46,789 bases of DNA from Acidimicrobiia bacterium (lineage in GTDB: Bacteria > Actinomycetota > Acidimicrobiia > Spongiisociales > UBA5794): NCBI GenBank assembly GCA_030066875.1, contig JASJAS010000034.1, positions 1-46,789 on the forward strand, read 5' to 3'. A model generated the notes under the pieces. The model was not told the origin of the DNA, did not search any database, and saw only the letters and a program-made list of their open reading frames with translations. Of this stretch, positions 18,708 through 27,018 are shown one piece after another; the first letter of the stretch is position 1; every line of letters starts with the position of its first letter. The position numbers and the translations under genes were made by a program.

Positions 18708-19868
18708 ATGAAGATCGCCAATCGTGCCGAGGTTCCTCCCTTCTATGTGATGGAGGTGATGAAGGCCGCGGCCGATCGAGAGCGCGCCTCCGGAGACGTT
18801 CTTCACCTCGAGGTCGGCCAACCGAGCACGCCCGCACCAGCCAAGGTGCTCGAGGCAGCGCGGGCAGCCCTGGGGTCGGATCGGCTTGGCTACACCGATG
18901 CCATCGGTATCCCAGAACTGCGGGAGCGCATTGCGCTGCACTACGCAGAAACGTATGGGGTGGCGGTCTCCCCAGGCCACGTCATTGTCACCATGGGGGC
19001 GTCAGGTGGGTTCGTGCTCGCGTTTCTGGCAGCGTTCGATGTGGGGGATCGCGTCGCCGTGACCCGTCCTGGTTACCCCTGCTACCGCAACACCCTCGAG
19101 GCCTTCGGGGTTGAGGCCGTGCCGGTGCCGGTGGGGCCGGAGACCCGGTTCGTACCGACCAGCCGGTTGCTTGCAGATGCCGGTCCACTCGACGGTCTGA
19201 TTCTCGCCAGTCCAGCGAATCCGACCGGGACCGCACTGACCACCGACGAGTTGGCCGATATCGCTACGTACTGTCGCAGCAATGACATTCGGCTGATTGC
19301 CGACGAGATCTACCACGGTATCGAGTACGGCGTGCAGGTTCCGACTGCGGTGTCCATCGACCCCGACGCGGTGGTACTGCAGAGCTTCTCCAAGTACTTC
19401 TCGATGACGGGCTGGCGGCTCGGCTGGATGGTGGCGCCCGACGATCTGGTGCGTCCACTGGAACGACTCGCCCAGAATCTGTTCATCTCCCCGCCGACGC
19501 TCTCCCAACTTGCGGCGATTGCTGCATTCGATGCCACCGACGAGTTGGACGGCAATGTTGCCCGCTATGCCGAGAACCGGAGAGTGCTCATCGACGGCCT
19601 CGGCGCGGTTGGTTTGGACCACTTTGCATCGCCGGATGGTGCCTTCTACTTCTACATCGACGTGTCGCATCTGACGGACGACAGTCAGGAGCTGTGCCGG
19701 ATCTGGCTTGACGAGTTGGGGGTGGCCTGTACACCGGGCATCGACTTCGACCCCGAGCTGGGCCACCGCTATGTCCGTCTGTCCTACTCCGAGTCCATGG
19801 CCGACATCGCTGCAGCCACCGAGCGGATTGCTGAGTGGGTGAGCGACTTCGACTCAAATCCCATATGA
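18708..19868 (+). CDS. PLP-dependent aminotransferase (class I/II)
   Basis: Fold-type I aminotransferase of 386 residues. The PLP lysine is Lys229 in SFSKYFSMTGWRLGW, with supporting residues SPANPTGT (Asn171), Asp199 and Tyr202 (ADEIYHG), and a C-terminal RLSYSES arginine for the substrate carboxylate. It is the aspartate/alanine/aromatic type, not the class V fold expected for phosphoserine aminotransferase (SerC), even though it lies 12 nt after serA. It may act on alanine, aspartate or aromatic amino acids; the substrate is not determined. Confidence 0.88.
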   Translation: MKIANRAEVPPFYVMEVMKAAADRERASGDVLHLEVGQPSTPAPAKVLEAARAALGSDRLGYTDAIGIPELRERIALHYAETYGVAVSPGHVIVTMGASGGFVLAFLAAFDVGDRVAVTRPGYPCYRNTLEAFGVEAVPVPVGPETRFVPTSRLLADAGPLDGLILASPANPTGTALTTDELADIATYCRSNDIRLIADEIYHGIEYGVQVPTAVSIDPDAVVLQSFSKYFSMTGWRLGWMVAPDDLVRPLERLAQNLFISPPTLSQLAAIAAFDATDELDGNVARYAENRRVLIDGLGAVGLDHFASPDGAFYFYIDVSHLTDDSQELCRIWLDELGVACTPGIDFDPELGHRYVRLSYSESMADIAAATERIAEWVSDFDSNPI

Positions 19869-19926
19869 CTCAACCGGGGCGGTCTGTTTGTCGATTCTGT
19901 AGGCCATCTCGTCCAACGGAGGGATC

Positions 19927-21075
19927 ATGCAAGGTTTGCGGCTAGTACTCGTGCTGACACTCTTGGTGCTGGCAAGCGCTTGTAGCGGCGACGATGCTGT
20001 CGAGACAACCACAACCTCCTCGGGTGTGTCGTCGTCGACCGTCGCTACTCCCGAGACGACCACCACGGGCGCGGTCGCAACCACAACTACCTCCACAACC
20101 ACGACCACAACCACAACCACGGAGCCGCCGCCCACCGGCCCTCCAGCTGGATCTGTCCTGATCACCGGTGAGGCGGGGGTGTTCGTCGCAACGCTGGATG
20201 GGGTGGCGGCGAAGATCATCGATGCCGATGAACTGGCAGTCAACGGCCTGATCGACTTCGCCATCGATGATGCGCGGGGAGGGATCGTGTTTCAGCCCAA
20301 TCGGGGTTCGTGGTTCTTCAGAGGAAGCGACTCGATCGTCTACTGGGTCCCAACAGGCGCGGGGACGTATCAGGAACTGCTGGTTCCTGATGCCGACCAG
20401 GGCCTCGCCCTCGAGGATGTCGCCAGTCACGGAGCGTCGGCCGCTGTCTACTACACCCGTACCGAGGGTGGGGACGACCCCGAAACGACGGTACAAACCC
20501 TGCGGCGGTTCGATCTCGACGACAAGACCGTCACCGAAATCGCCGTGGTCGGAGGCTGGGAATCTGGTTCGTCACCGATTTCCGCTGGAGGAGACTTGAT
20601 CGTGAAGAACTCTGGAGCGGAGGGATACGTCTGGATCGACTTCATGGATCTAGACGGTGTCGAGTTCGATTCGCCCGCCAACCCGCTGCCACTCGAAGAG
20701 TTCGACTGCTTCCCTGGCTGCTTCTACTACGCCGACTTGTCGCCCGACGGCAGCCGGGTAGCACTCGGACGGCTGGCACCGAACGCCGACGGCTTCCCCA
20801 CTACACCGGAGATCGAGATCCGCGATGTCGCAACGGGTGCCCTAGAGCTTGCGGTCTCGCTCCCCGATGTGGCTGCTTTCCCCTGGATTCATTCAATGGA
20901 TCTGAGCGACACGCACGTGCTCATCAACATCATCGAGGAAGGCTCGGAGTACCCGTTTGCCACGATCGTCGATATTGCCTCTGGGGGACTAGCGACCTAC
21001 CCAGCGCCGGTTGGCGGGGTAGCCCGCTTCCTGCGCTCGATGCCGGCGCTCGACGGCGTTGTCGCCTGGCCGTAG
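19927..21075 (+). CDS. Lipoprotein with Thr-rich linker, unknown function
   Basis: Exported lipoprotein of 382 residues: signal MQGLRLVLVLTLLVLASAC with the lipid-bearing Cys19, then a low-complexity Thr/Ser linker (about 23-75, including an almost unbroken run of Thr), Pro-rich spacer EPPPTGPP, and a globular domain. The domain has propeller-like features (FYYADLSPDGSRVALGRLA, IEIRDVATGALELAVSLPD), suggesting a TolB/PD40-type fold like the lipoprotein at 2424-3620. A good Shine-Dalgarno sequence (GGAGGG) precedes the ATG. No catalytic motif is recognised. Confidence 0.7.
   Translation: MQGLRLVLVLTLLVLASACSGDDAVETTTTSSGVSSSTVATPETTTTGAVATTTTSTTTTTTTTTEPPPTGPPAGSVLITGEAGVFVATLDGVAAKIIDADELAVNGLIDFAIDDARGGIVFQPNRGSWFFRGSDSIVYWVPTGAGTYQELLVPDADQGLALEDVASHGASAAVYYTRTEGGDDPETTVQTLRRFDLDDKTVTEIAVVGGWESGSSPISAGGDLIVKNSGAEGYVWIDFMDLDGVEFDSPANPLPLEEFDCFPGCFYYADLSPDGSRVALGRLAPNADGFPTTPEIEIRDVATGALELAVSLPDVAAFPWIHSMDLSDTHVLINIIEEGSEYPFATIVDIASGGLATYPAPVGGVARFLRSMPALDGVVAWP
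20080..20121 (+). repeat. Thr-codon microsatellite (ACC/ACA)
   Basis: Fourteen codons made almost only of ACC, ACA, ACG and ACT (one TCC) form an imperfect CAACCA-type repeat within the lipoprotein linker. It is in frame, so length changes in multiples of three would alter only the spacer. Confidence 0.7.
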
Positions 21076-21087
21076 CCCTTCTGTTCT

Positions 21088-21125
21088 TGCGGACATAGCT
21101 GCGGTATTGCGGAGGCATGTCCGCA
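21088..21125 (+). terminator. Inverted repeat after the Thr-rich lipoprotein gene
   Basis: TGCGGACAT (21088-21096) and its exact complement ATGTCCGCA (21117-21125) flank a 20-nt loop, 12 nt after the stop codon. No T-run follows. It may be a terminator or insulator ahead of the TetR promoter. Confidence 0.4.
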
Positions 21126-21167
21126 GGAACCGTCGAGGCTGCGTTTTCGCGTTCCGAACGATCCGTC

Positions 21168-21197
21168 TTGAATCCCGCCTCGGTTTCGTCGTAGTAT
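21168..21197 (+). promoter_or_regulatory. Promoter of the TetR-led operon
   Basis: TTGAAT (21168-21173), an 18-bp spacer and TAGTAT (21192-21197) form a plausible sigma-70-type promoter. The predicted start, about 21204, falls on the first base of the 21-bp palindrome, an ideal place for repression. Confidence 0.5.
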
Positions 21198-21203
21198 CAA
21201 AAA

Positions 21204-21224
21204 TGAATACTGATTCAGTATTCA
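21204..21224 (+). promoter_or_regulatory. 21-bp perfect palindrome, probable TetR operator
   Basis: Half-site TGAATACTGA, one central T, then its exact reverse complement. It lies just downstream of the -10 and 40 nt before the TetR start codon. The TGAAT...ATTCA ends resemble the operator of the TetR-family fatty-acid regulator FadR of Bacillus subtilis. Autoregulation by the adjacent TetR is the simplest reading. Confidence 0.7.
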
Positions 21225-21263
21225 GTTCCGGATGAGGGACCGGACAAAACGGAGGGAGGAGGG

Positions 21264-21887
21264 ATGGCCAAGACGGTCGCGGCTGGTCAGAAAGCACCGC
21301 CGACCGCCAAGGGTCGTGCCACGCGCCAAGCCATCCTGGAGGCAGCCGAAGAGGTCTTTGGCGAACTGAGCTACGACCGAGCCTCGATTGCTGAGATCAC
21401 CCGCCGCGCCGGTGTCGCCCAGGGCACGTTCTATGTCTACTTCCCCGACAAAAAGGCCGCCTTCATAGAGCTGGTTCACGTGCTCAACCACAATCTGCGG
21501 CGTGCGATCTCCGAGGAGGTTGCCGGTCTCGACAGCCGGTTTGAGATCGAACGTGTCGGGTTCCGCACCTTCTTCGAGTACGTAGTCGAGCATCGTCCCC
21601 TCTATCGCGTAGTCCGGGAATCCGAGTTCGTTGATCCGGAGACGCATCGCTGGCACTACCAGACCATTTCCGAGAGCTACATCCGGGGTCTGGCCAAGGC
21701 CCAAGGTGAAGGCCAGATTGCCGACGACGTTTCCGCAGAAACCATGGCGTGGGTTCTCATGGGGATCGCCGAGCTGATCGGGGCCCGCTACGTGCAGTGG
21801 GAGGGACGTACTCCGCCGGACGAAGTGCTCGACGATGTCATGACCCTGATCAGGTGTGCACTCAGTCCGCGAGGAGTATCCGAATGA
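21264..21887 (+). CDS. TetR-family transcriptional regulator
   Basis: 207-residue repressor-type protein. The N-terminal helix-turn-helix is clear (RQAILEAAEEVFGELSYDRASIAEITRRAGVAQGTFYVYFPDKKAAF, about 20-66, quoted here only by position and class). The C-terminal part is a helical ligand-binding domain with no assignable ligand. It heads a 14-gene operon; its stop overlaps the next start in ATGA. Given the operon content (two acyl-CoA ligases, PHA-synthase homologues, crotonase), an acyl-CoA or free organic acid is the likely effector. That is inference. GGAGGGAGGAGGG upstream is a strong Shine-Dalgarno region. Confidence 0.9.
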   Translation: MAKTVAAGQKAPPTAKGRATRQAILEAAEEVFGELSYDRASIAEITRRAGVAQGTFYVYFPDKKAAFIELVHVLNHNLRRAISEEVAGLDSRFEIERVGFRTFFEYVVEHRPLYRVVRESEFVDPETHRWHYQTISESYIRGLAKAQGEGQIADDVSAETMAWVLMGIAELIGARYVQWEGRTPPDEVLDDVMTLIRCALSPRGVSE

Positions 21888-22930
21888 GCGACGACTTCAG
21901 CATGGGCATCGTTTCCACCGGGATGTATCTGCCTGAAGAGGTAATGACCGCTGAAGAGATCGCTGCTGAGAGCGGACTACCGCTATGGGTGGTGAAGGAG
22001 AAGCTGGGGATCTTCCAGAAGCACATACCCACCCCCGGGCTGCATCCCAACGCAATGGCGGTCGAGGCGGGCAAGCAAGCCATCGAGAAGGCCGGGATCG
22101 ACCCAAGAGAGATCGACGTGCTGCTCTGTACCACTGAGGAGTGGAAGGAATACAACCTCTGGACCGCGGGCATCGACCTCGCCTACGAACTCGGAGCGAC
22201 CAATGCGTGGGGCATGGACATGCACATGCGTTGTGCGACGACGATCGCAGCCCTCAAGTTGGCCCGCTCACTCATGCGAGAGGACGAGGGGATCGACACG
22301 GTCATGATCGCCGGCGGGTATGTGATCGGCCATTTCATCGATCACACCAATCTGCGTACGTCGTTCTTGTTCAACATCGGCGCCGGTGCCGGCGCAATGA
22401 TCGTCAAGCGGGACTGGCCGCAGAACCAGGTGCTGGGTACCCATCTGATGTCGGACGGCTCGATGAGCCGCCACGTCATCGTGCCGGCGAGCGGTACGGT
22501 CAAACATCCCACCGACGAAGCGGTCGCCGGTGGTGAGTTCAAGTTCGACCTCGTGGAGCCGGAGGCAATGAAGAACCGGCTCAACGAGGTCAGCATCGAC
22601 AACTGGATGCACTGTGTCGACGAGGCGTTGCGCAAGTCGGGAACCAAGCCGGACGGCAGCCCTTACACCAGGGCGGACCTCGACTACCTCAACATGTTGT
22701 TGGTTAAACCGTCGGCCCACAAGCAGATACTCGACCTGCTCGGTCTCACCGAAGACCAATCCTTCTATCTCAAGGACATCGGCCACATCGGTGAACAGGA
22801 CACCATCATCTCGATGATCGAAGGGGAACGTACCGGCAAGCTGAAGCCGGGCGATCTCATGGTGATGGTTGGTGCAGGCATCGGATACGTCTGGGGGGCC
22901 GGTGTCGTGCAATGGGGAGCTTCGGAATGA
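21884..22930 (+). CDS. KAS III/thiolase-fold enzyme (3-oxoacyl-ACP synthase III-like)
   Basis: 348-residue thiolase-superfamily protein, started at the ATG that overlaps the TetR stop. It aligns with FabH/HMG-CoA-synthase-like enzymes: STGMYLPEEV (11-20) at the N-terminus, Cys117 in MHMRCATTIAALKLA as the likely acyl-binding nucleophile, and His279 in VKPSAHKQILDLLGL. The third catalytic position, normally Asn in a GNTS-type motif, reads GHIGEQD with His301. The catalytic triad is therefore atypical, and the enzyme may carry out a non-canonical condensation, transfer or hydrolysis of acyl-CoA. Its start and stop both overlap neighbours (ATGA), tying it to the operon. Confidence 0.8.
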   Translation: MSDDFSMGIVSTGMYLPEEVMTAEEIAAESGLPLWVVKEKLGIFQKHIPTPGLHPNAMAVEAGKQAIEKAGIDPREIDVLLCTTEEWKEYNLWTAGIDLAYELGATNAWGMDMHMRCATTIAALKLARSLMREDEGIDTVMIAGGYVIGHFIDHTNLRTSFLFNIGAGAGAMIVKRDWPQNQVLGTHLMSDGSMSRHVIVPASGTVKHPTDEAVAGGEFKFDLVEPEAMKNRLNEVSIDNWMHCVDEALRKSGTKPDGSPYTRADLDYLNMLLVKPSAHKQILDLLGLTEDQSFYLKDIGHIGEQDTIISMIEGERTGKLKPGDLMVMVGAGIGYVWGAGVVQWGASE

Positions 22931-24465
22931 TCTACGAACAAACGTCCCACTACACAACCGACTTTCTCCACAAGAGAAGCCAGCTCACCCCCGATCGAGT
23001 TGCTCTCATCGAAGGGCTGGGCGGACCAGAGGTCACGTTCCGCCAGTGGAACGAGCGGGTGAACCGAACGGCGAACTACCTGCGATCGCTGGGCGTTCAG
23101 AAGGGCGATCGCGTCTCGGTGTACGCCTCCAACTGTCCCGAATACCTCGATCTCTTCTGGGCCGCGGGCAAGATCGGGTTTGTCCTCCACAATCTGAACT
23201 GGCGGCTCACGGTTCACGAGCTGCGCCAGATCGTGGCCGACGCCGAACCCGTCGTGCTGTTCTACAGCGACGATTGGCGAGACCAGGTCGAAGAGCTGCG
23301 TCCTTCGTTCACCACCATTCGCGATGTCGTGGCGTTCGGCGAGCCGCTTGACGGTGACCGCAGCTTCTCAGAACGTGACAGTTCTCCTGCCGAGCTGGGG
23401 CCACGGCCGGACCTCGGCTTGGACGACGTCTGGGGCATCTATTACACCGGTGGCACAACCGGGCTTCCCAAGGGAGCCATCCTCACTCATGGGAACCTCA
23501 CCTGGAACTCGGTCAACACCATCACCTCGTGGGGACTAACCGCCGATCACGTCGCCCCGCTGCAGCTTCCGTTCTTTCACATCGGGGGACCCAACATCTT
23601 CATGGTGCCGCTTGTCCACCTCGGGGGCACCACGATCCTGTGCACCGGGTTCGACATCGACGAGTCCTACGACCTGATCGAGAAAGGTGGGATCACCCAC
23701 TACGTGGCCGTGCCCACGATGTATCAGATGTTGCAGGCTCATCCTCGGTGGGAGGACGCCGACTTCTCGAAGCTGGCGCTGGTCATCTCCGGGGGGGCTC
23801 CCTGTCCGGTCCCCATCATGCAGAAGTTCTGGGATCGAGGCATCGACTTCAAGATGGGTTACGGCCTGACGGAGGCAGCCGGCAACAACTTCTGGTTGCC
23901 CGCAGACCGGGTACGGGACAAGACCACTTCGGTGGGCTTTCCCATCTTCCACATCGACATGAAGATCATCGATGAGGAAGGCAACGAAGTGGGGCCCAAC
24001 GAGGCCGGCGAACTGCTGATTCGCGGTCCCCATGTCACGCCGGGCTATTGGCGACGTCCCGAAGCCACCGCCGAAACCATCAAGGACGGCTGGCTCTACA
24101 CCGGCGATCTCGCCGTCAAGGACGACGAAGGCTTCTTCACCATCAAGGGTCGATCCAAGGACATGTTCATCTCCGGCGGGGAAAACGTGTACCCAGCAGA
24201 GGTCGAGTCGGTGATGCTGGCCTACCCGGGCGTTGCAGAGGCAGCCCTGGTCGGGGTGCCCCACGAGGTCTGGGGAGAAGTCGGCAAGGCAGTCCTCGTC
24301 CTCGAGGAGGATGCCGACTACTCCGAAGAGATCTTCCTCGAGTTCCTGGGTGAGCGGCTCGCCAAATACAAGATCCCGCGCACGGTTGTAGTCATGCCCG
24401 AGATCCCCAAGACGGCCATAGGCAAGATCGACAAGAAGCTGCTCGTGGGAGGAGATCCGACATGA
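22927..24465 (+). CDS. Acyl-CoA synthetase (AMP-binding), first of operon
   Basis: ATP-dependent CoA ligase of 512 residues, taking the ATG that overlaps the previous stop. Motifs: P-loop TGGTTGLPKGAI (174-185), GYGLTEAAGNNFW, YTGDLAVKDDEGFFTIKGR, and the C-terminal catalytic lysine in PKTAIGKIDKK. The Thr/Gly pattern and length fit medium/long-chain or aryl-acid CoA ligases. The unusual Gly in the first P-loop position (TGGTTG rather than TSGTTG) occurs in a subset of family members. The substrate is unknown; context points to the acid imported by the downstream ABC system. Confidence 0.9.
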   Translation: MIYEQTSHYTTDFLHKRSQLTPDRVALIEGLGGPEVTFRQWNERVNRTANYLRSLGVQKGDRVSVYASNCPEYLDLFWAAGKIGFVLHNLNWRLTVHELRQIVADAEPVVLFYSDDWRDQVEELRPSFTTIRDVVAFGEPLDGDRSFSERDSSPAELGPRPDLGLDDVWGIYYTGGTTGLPKGAILTHGNLTWNSVNTITSWGLTADHVAPLQLPFFHIGGPNIFMVPLVHLGGTTILCTGFDIDESYDLIEKGGITHYVAVPTMYQMLQAHPRWEDADFSKLALVISGGAPCPVPIMQKFWDRGIDFKMGYGLTEAAGNNFWLPADRVRDKTTSVGFPIFHIDMKIIDEEGNEVGPNEAGELLIRGPHVTPGYWRRPEATAETIKDGWLYTGDLAVKDDEGFFTIKGRSKDMFISGGENVYPAEVESVMLAYPGVAEAALVGVPHEVWGEVGKAVLVLEEDADYSEEIFLEFLGERLAKYKIPRTVVVMPEIPKTAIGKIDKKLLVGGDPT

Positions 24466-25523
24466 GCGTTCCCACTATTGAGGGCATCACTGCCCACACG
24501 ATCACCACGAGCCGTCTCGCCACCCGCGTCCTCACCTCGGGTCCCGATGACGGGGTTCCTGTGCTGTTCCTTCATGGCAATGTGTCCTCTGCTACGTGGT
24601 GGGAAGAGACCATGCTCCGGCTTCCAGCCGGATTCCGCGGCATCGCTCTTGATCAGCGCGGTTTCGGTGAAGCCGATGCTGAGGCTCTGGTCGACGCCAC
24701 CCGGGGAGCAGGCGACTTTGCAGACGACGCCGTCGCTCTCATGGATCACCTCGGCCACGAGCGTTTCCACCTGGTCGGCAGCTCCCTCGGCGGCGTCATC
24801 GCATGGTGGCTCCTGGCTGGGCACTCGCAACGCATCATCTCGCTGACGCTGGCCGATCCGGGGTCGCCTTACGGGTTCGGCGGCACCAAAGATGCAGAGG
24901 GAACTCCGACGACCGACGACTACGCCGGTTCGGGCGGCGGGCTCATCAACCCGGAGTTGGTCCGGCTTATCGGCGAAGGCGACACGTCAACCGATTCGAT
25001 GTTCTCCCCGCGTGCGGCGCTGCGGGCCCTGGTGTGGAAGCCGCCGTTCATCCCGAAGCGGGAGGACGAGTTCGTTGCCGCCCTGCTGCAGACCCACCTC
25101 GGCGAGGATGCCTATCCGGGCGACAAGGTGATGTCCTCCAACTGGCCGTTTGTTGCGCCGGGAGCAATGGGCGTCAACAACGCGGTATCGCCGAAGTATG
25201 CGCTCGACGTAAGCCGCATCATCGGCGCAGCCGCCAAACCTCGGGTGCTTTGGGTGCGGGGTGCTCAGGACCTGACGGTGTCCAACACCGCAGCTGCTGA
25301 TCCGGGTACGTGGGGGCCGATGGGCCTCGTGCCCGGGTTTCCGGGAGCGGAGGCCTACCCGCAGCAGCCGATGCTCGACCAGATCCGCAAGGTGCTGGAC
25401 GACTACACCGCAGCCGGTGGAAGCTATTCCGAGATCGTTATCGACGACTGCGGCCACGTGCCGTTTATCGAGAAACCCGAAGAGTTCGACAAGGTCTTCC
25501 ATGCGCAGATCGCAAGTGGATGA
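24462..25523 (+). CDS. Alpha/beta hydrolase
   Basis: 353-residue alpha/beta-hydrolase-fold protein. Oxyanion-hole FLHGN (36-40), nucleophile elbow GSSLGG with Ser108, and catalytic His332 in DDCGHVPFIEKPEEF are present. It could be an esterase, thioesterase or C-C hydrolase. No signal peptide is seen, so it should act in the cytoplasm. Coupled to the ligase by an ATGA overlap; 31 nt separate it from the binding-protein gene. Confidence 0.85.
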   Translation: MSVPTIEGITAHTITTSRLATRVLTSGPDDGVPVLFLHGNVSSATWWEETMLRLPAGFRGIALDQRGFGEADAEALVDATRGAGDFADDAVALMDHLGHERFHLVGSSLGGVIAWWLLAGHSQRIISLTLADPGSPYGFGGTKDAEGTPTTDDYAGSGGGLINPELVRLIGEGDTSTDSMFSPRAALRALVWKPPFIPKREDEFVAALLQTHLGEDAYPGDKVMSSNWPFVAPGAMGVNNAVSPKYALDVSRIIGAAAKPRVLWVRGAQDLTVSNTAAADPGTWGPMGLVPGFPGAEAYPQQPMLDQIRKVLDDYTAAGGSYSEIVIDDCGHVPFIEKPEEFDKVFHAQIASG

Positions 25524-25554
25524 GAAACAAGAGAGGGAAAGAGGAGGACAACGG

Positions 25555-26952
25555 ATGAGGAAAGCTACCAAGCTGCTGATGCTGCTGGTGGTACTTGCCT
25601 TGCTGGCTGCAGCCTGTGGCGACAGCGAGTCCGACGAGACCACCACGGCTGCTCCAGCAGAGACAACCGCGGCCCCAGCAGAGACAACCGCGGCCCCAGC
25701 GGAGACCACTGAGGCCCCGGCGGAGACCACGGCGGCGCCGGCCGCAGGTGTGAGCTGTGACGAGCCGATCACGATTGGCGTCATCACCGATCTGACCGGT
25801 GCGCTCGCCCTCTACGGGGCCCACATCAACCGCGGGGTGCCGATCGGGTTCGCCTATGCAACGGGTGGCGACGTCCAGACCGGAACCGAGCAGACGTACA
25901 TGTTGGACGATTGCGAACTACGAATCGTCTTCAAGGATGATCAAACCAATGCCGAGCTGAGCGCCACGGCGGCACGGGAGCTCATCGAAATCGAAGGTGC
26001 GGAGATCATCATCGGTTCCGTCAGCTCCGGTGTCACCGCAACGCTCCAGGGCATCGCGCGTGAAAACAACGTGATCCTGATCGCGGCCCCGGCGGCGGCG
26101 AACGACATCACCGGGAAGGATTTCGATCCGAACACCTTCCGGGCGAGTCGCAACAACTACCAGGATTCGATCGCGCTCTGCGATCAATTCGTCAACAGCA
26201 ATGGACTCAAGACCTTCGTCCAGATAGCACCCGACTACTCGTTCGGGTACGGCGGTGCGGCTGCCTGGAAGGACGCATGTACGTTCTTCGGAGGCGAGTT
26301 CATCGCCGACGACGTGTTTGCGCCGGCCGATACCACCGACTTCACGTCGTATTTGAGCCCGTTGGCGGACACTGATGCCGACGCGCTCCTGGTGACCTGG
26401 GCCGGCAGCACGTTCACTGCGTTGGACCAGGCGGCGCGCGACCTTGGTGTGCTCGATGAGGACACCGCACTCGGCTCACCGTTCGTCGACAACTTCGTCC
26501 TGCCGGTGTTCTTCGGCCAGGCGATAGGGATGACGTCGGTGATCCTGTACCACTACACCGCTCCGAGCAACCCGGTCAACGACTATCTGGTCGACCAGGT
26601 AGCAGCCAGCTTCGACACGTTCCCGGATCTGTTTGACGCCGACGGTATGAACGCGGCCATCATGGCGGTCGAAGCGCTCAAAGCGACCGGTGGTGCAGCA
26701 GATGCCGACTCGCTGAAGGCTGCTCTAGAAGGGATCAGCTTCGAAGGCCCCAAGGGTCTCATCGAGGTTCGACCCGAGGACCATGTCGCGGTCCAGGACA
26801 TGTACATCATGACGCTGACCAACCTGGACGACCCGGAGTCGAAATTCTTCGACTACGTAGACACGGTTCGTCCCGAGCCTCCCTGTCTGCTGGAGGGCGA
26901 GTACCTCTCCCGCTGCGGGGATCTTCCTGTCGGCACTCTGACGGGCGGCTGA
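25555..26952 (+). CDS. Branched-chain-type ABC transporter substrate-binding lipoprotein
   Basis: Periplasmic-binding-protein fold (type I, LivJ/LivK family) lipoprotein of 465 residues. I chose the ATG at 25555 (GAGGAGG 8 nt upstream), which starts a lipoprotein signal MRKATKLLMLLVVLALLAAAC with Cys21. A linker of four 7-residue repeats (PAETTAA type) separates the anchor from the binding domain, which opens ITIGVITDLTGALALYG and has the typical IIIGSVSSGVTATL segment. Four transporter genes follow. Family ligands include branched-chain amino acids, amides, aromatic and other organic acids; the neighbouring CoA ligases favour an organic acid. Confidence 0.9.
   Translation: MRKATKLLMLLVVLALLAAACGDSESDETTTAAPAETTAAPAETTAAPAETTEAPAETTAAPAAGVSCDEPITIGVITDLTGALALYGAHINRGVPIGFAYATGGDVQTGTEQTYMLDDCELRIVFKDDQTNAELSATAARELIEIEGAEIIIGSVSSGVTATLQGIARENNVILIAAPAAANDITGKDFDPNTFRASRNNYQDSIALCDQFVNSNGLKTFVQIAPDYSFGYGGAAAWKDACTFFGGEFIADDVFAPADTTDFTSYLSPLADTDADALLVTWAGSTFTALDQAARDLGVLDEDTALGSPFVDNFVLPVFFGQAIGMTSVILYHYTAPSNPVNDYLVDQVAASFDTFPDLFDADGMNAAIMAVEALKATGGAADADSLKAALEGISFEGPKGLIEVRPEDHVAVQDMYIMTLTNLDDPESKFFDYVDTVRPEPPCLLEGEYLSRCGDLPVGTLTGG
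25651..25734 (+). repeat. Four 21-bp tandem repeats in lipoprotein linker
   Basis: Units at 25651, 25672, 25693 and 25714 each encode APAETTA/E. The first two differ at one base, later ones by synonymous changes, indicating slippage-type expansion of the linker. Confidence 0.85.
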
Positions 26953-26960
26953 TTGACGCA

Positions 26961-26995
26961 GGTTGGGGGTGGTGGCACTGCCACCACCCCCAACC
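26961..26995 (+). terminator. Strong GC hairpin between binding protein and ATPase genes
   Basis: GGTTGGGGGTGGTGG (26961-26975) pairs perfectly with CCACCACCCCCAACC (26981-26995) around a 5-nt CACTG loop, 8 nt after the stop. No T-run follows and the operon continues 23 nt later. It probably acts as a partial terminator or 3' mRNA shield that raises binding-protein mRNA over the membrane components. Confidence 0.7.
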
Positions 26996-27018
26996 AGAAC
27001 TCCTGAAGGGAGGGCACG

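Noticed and set aside
17553-18980. 475-residue open frame on the minus strand
   Set aside because: Exactly antisense to serA and the start of the aminotransferase gene; no family motif, typical high-GC shadow frame.
23536-24264. 242-residue open frame on the minus strand
   Set aside because: Antisense to the first acyl-CoA ligase with no recognisable motif.
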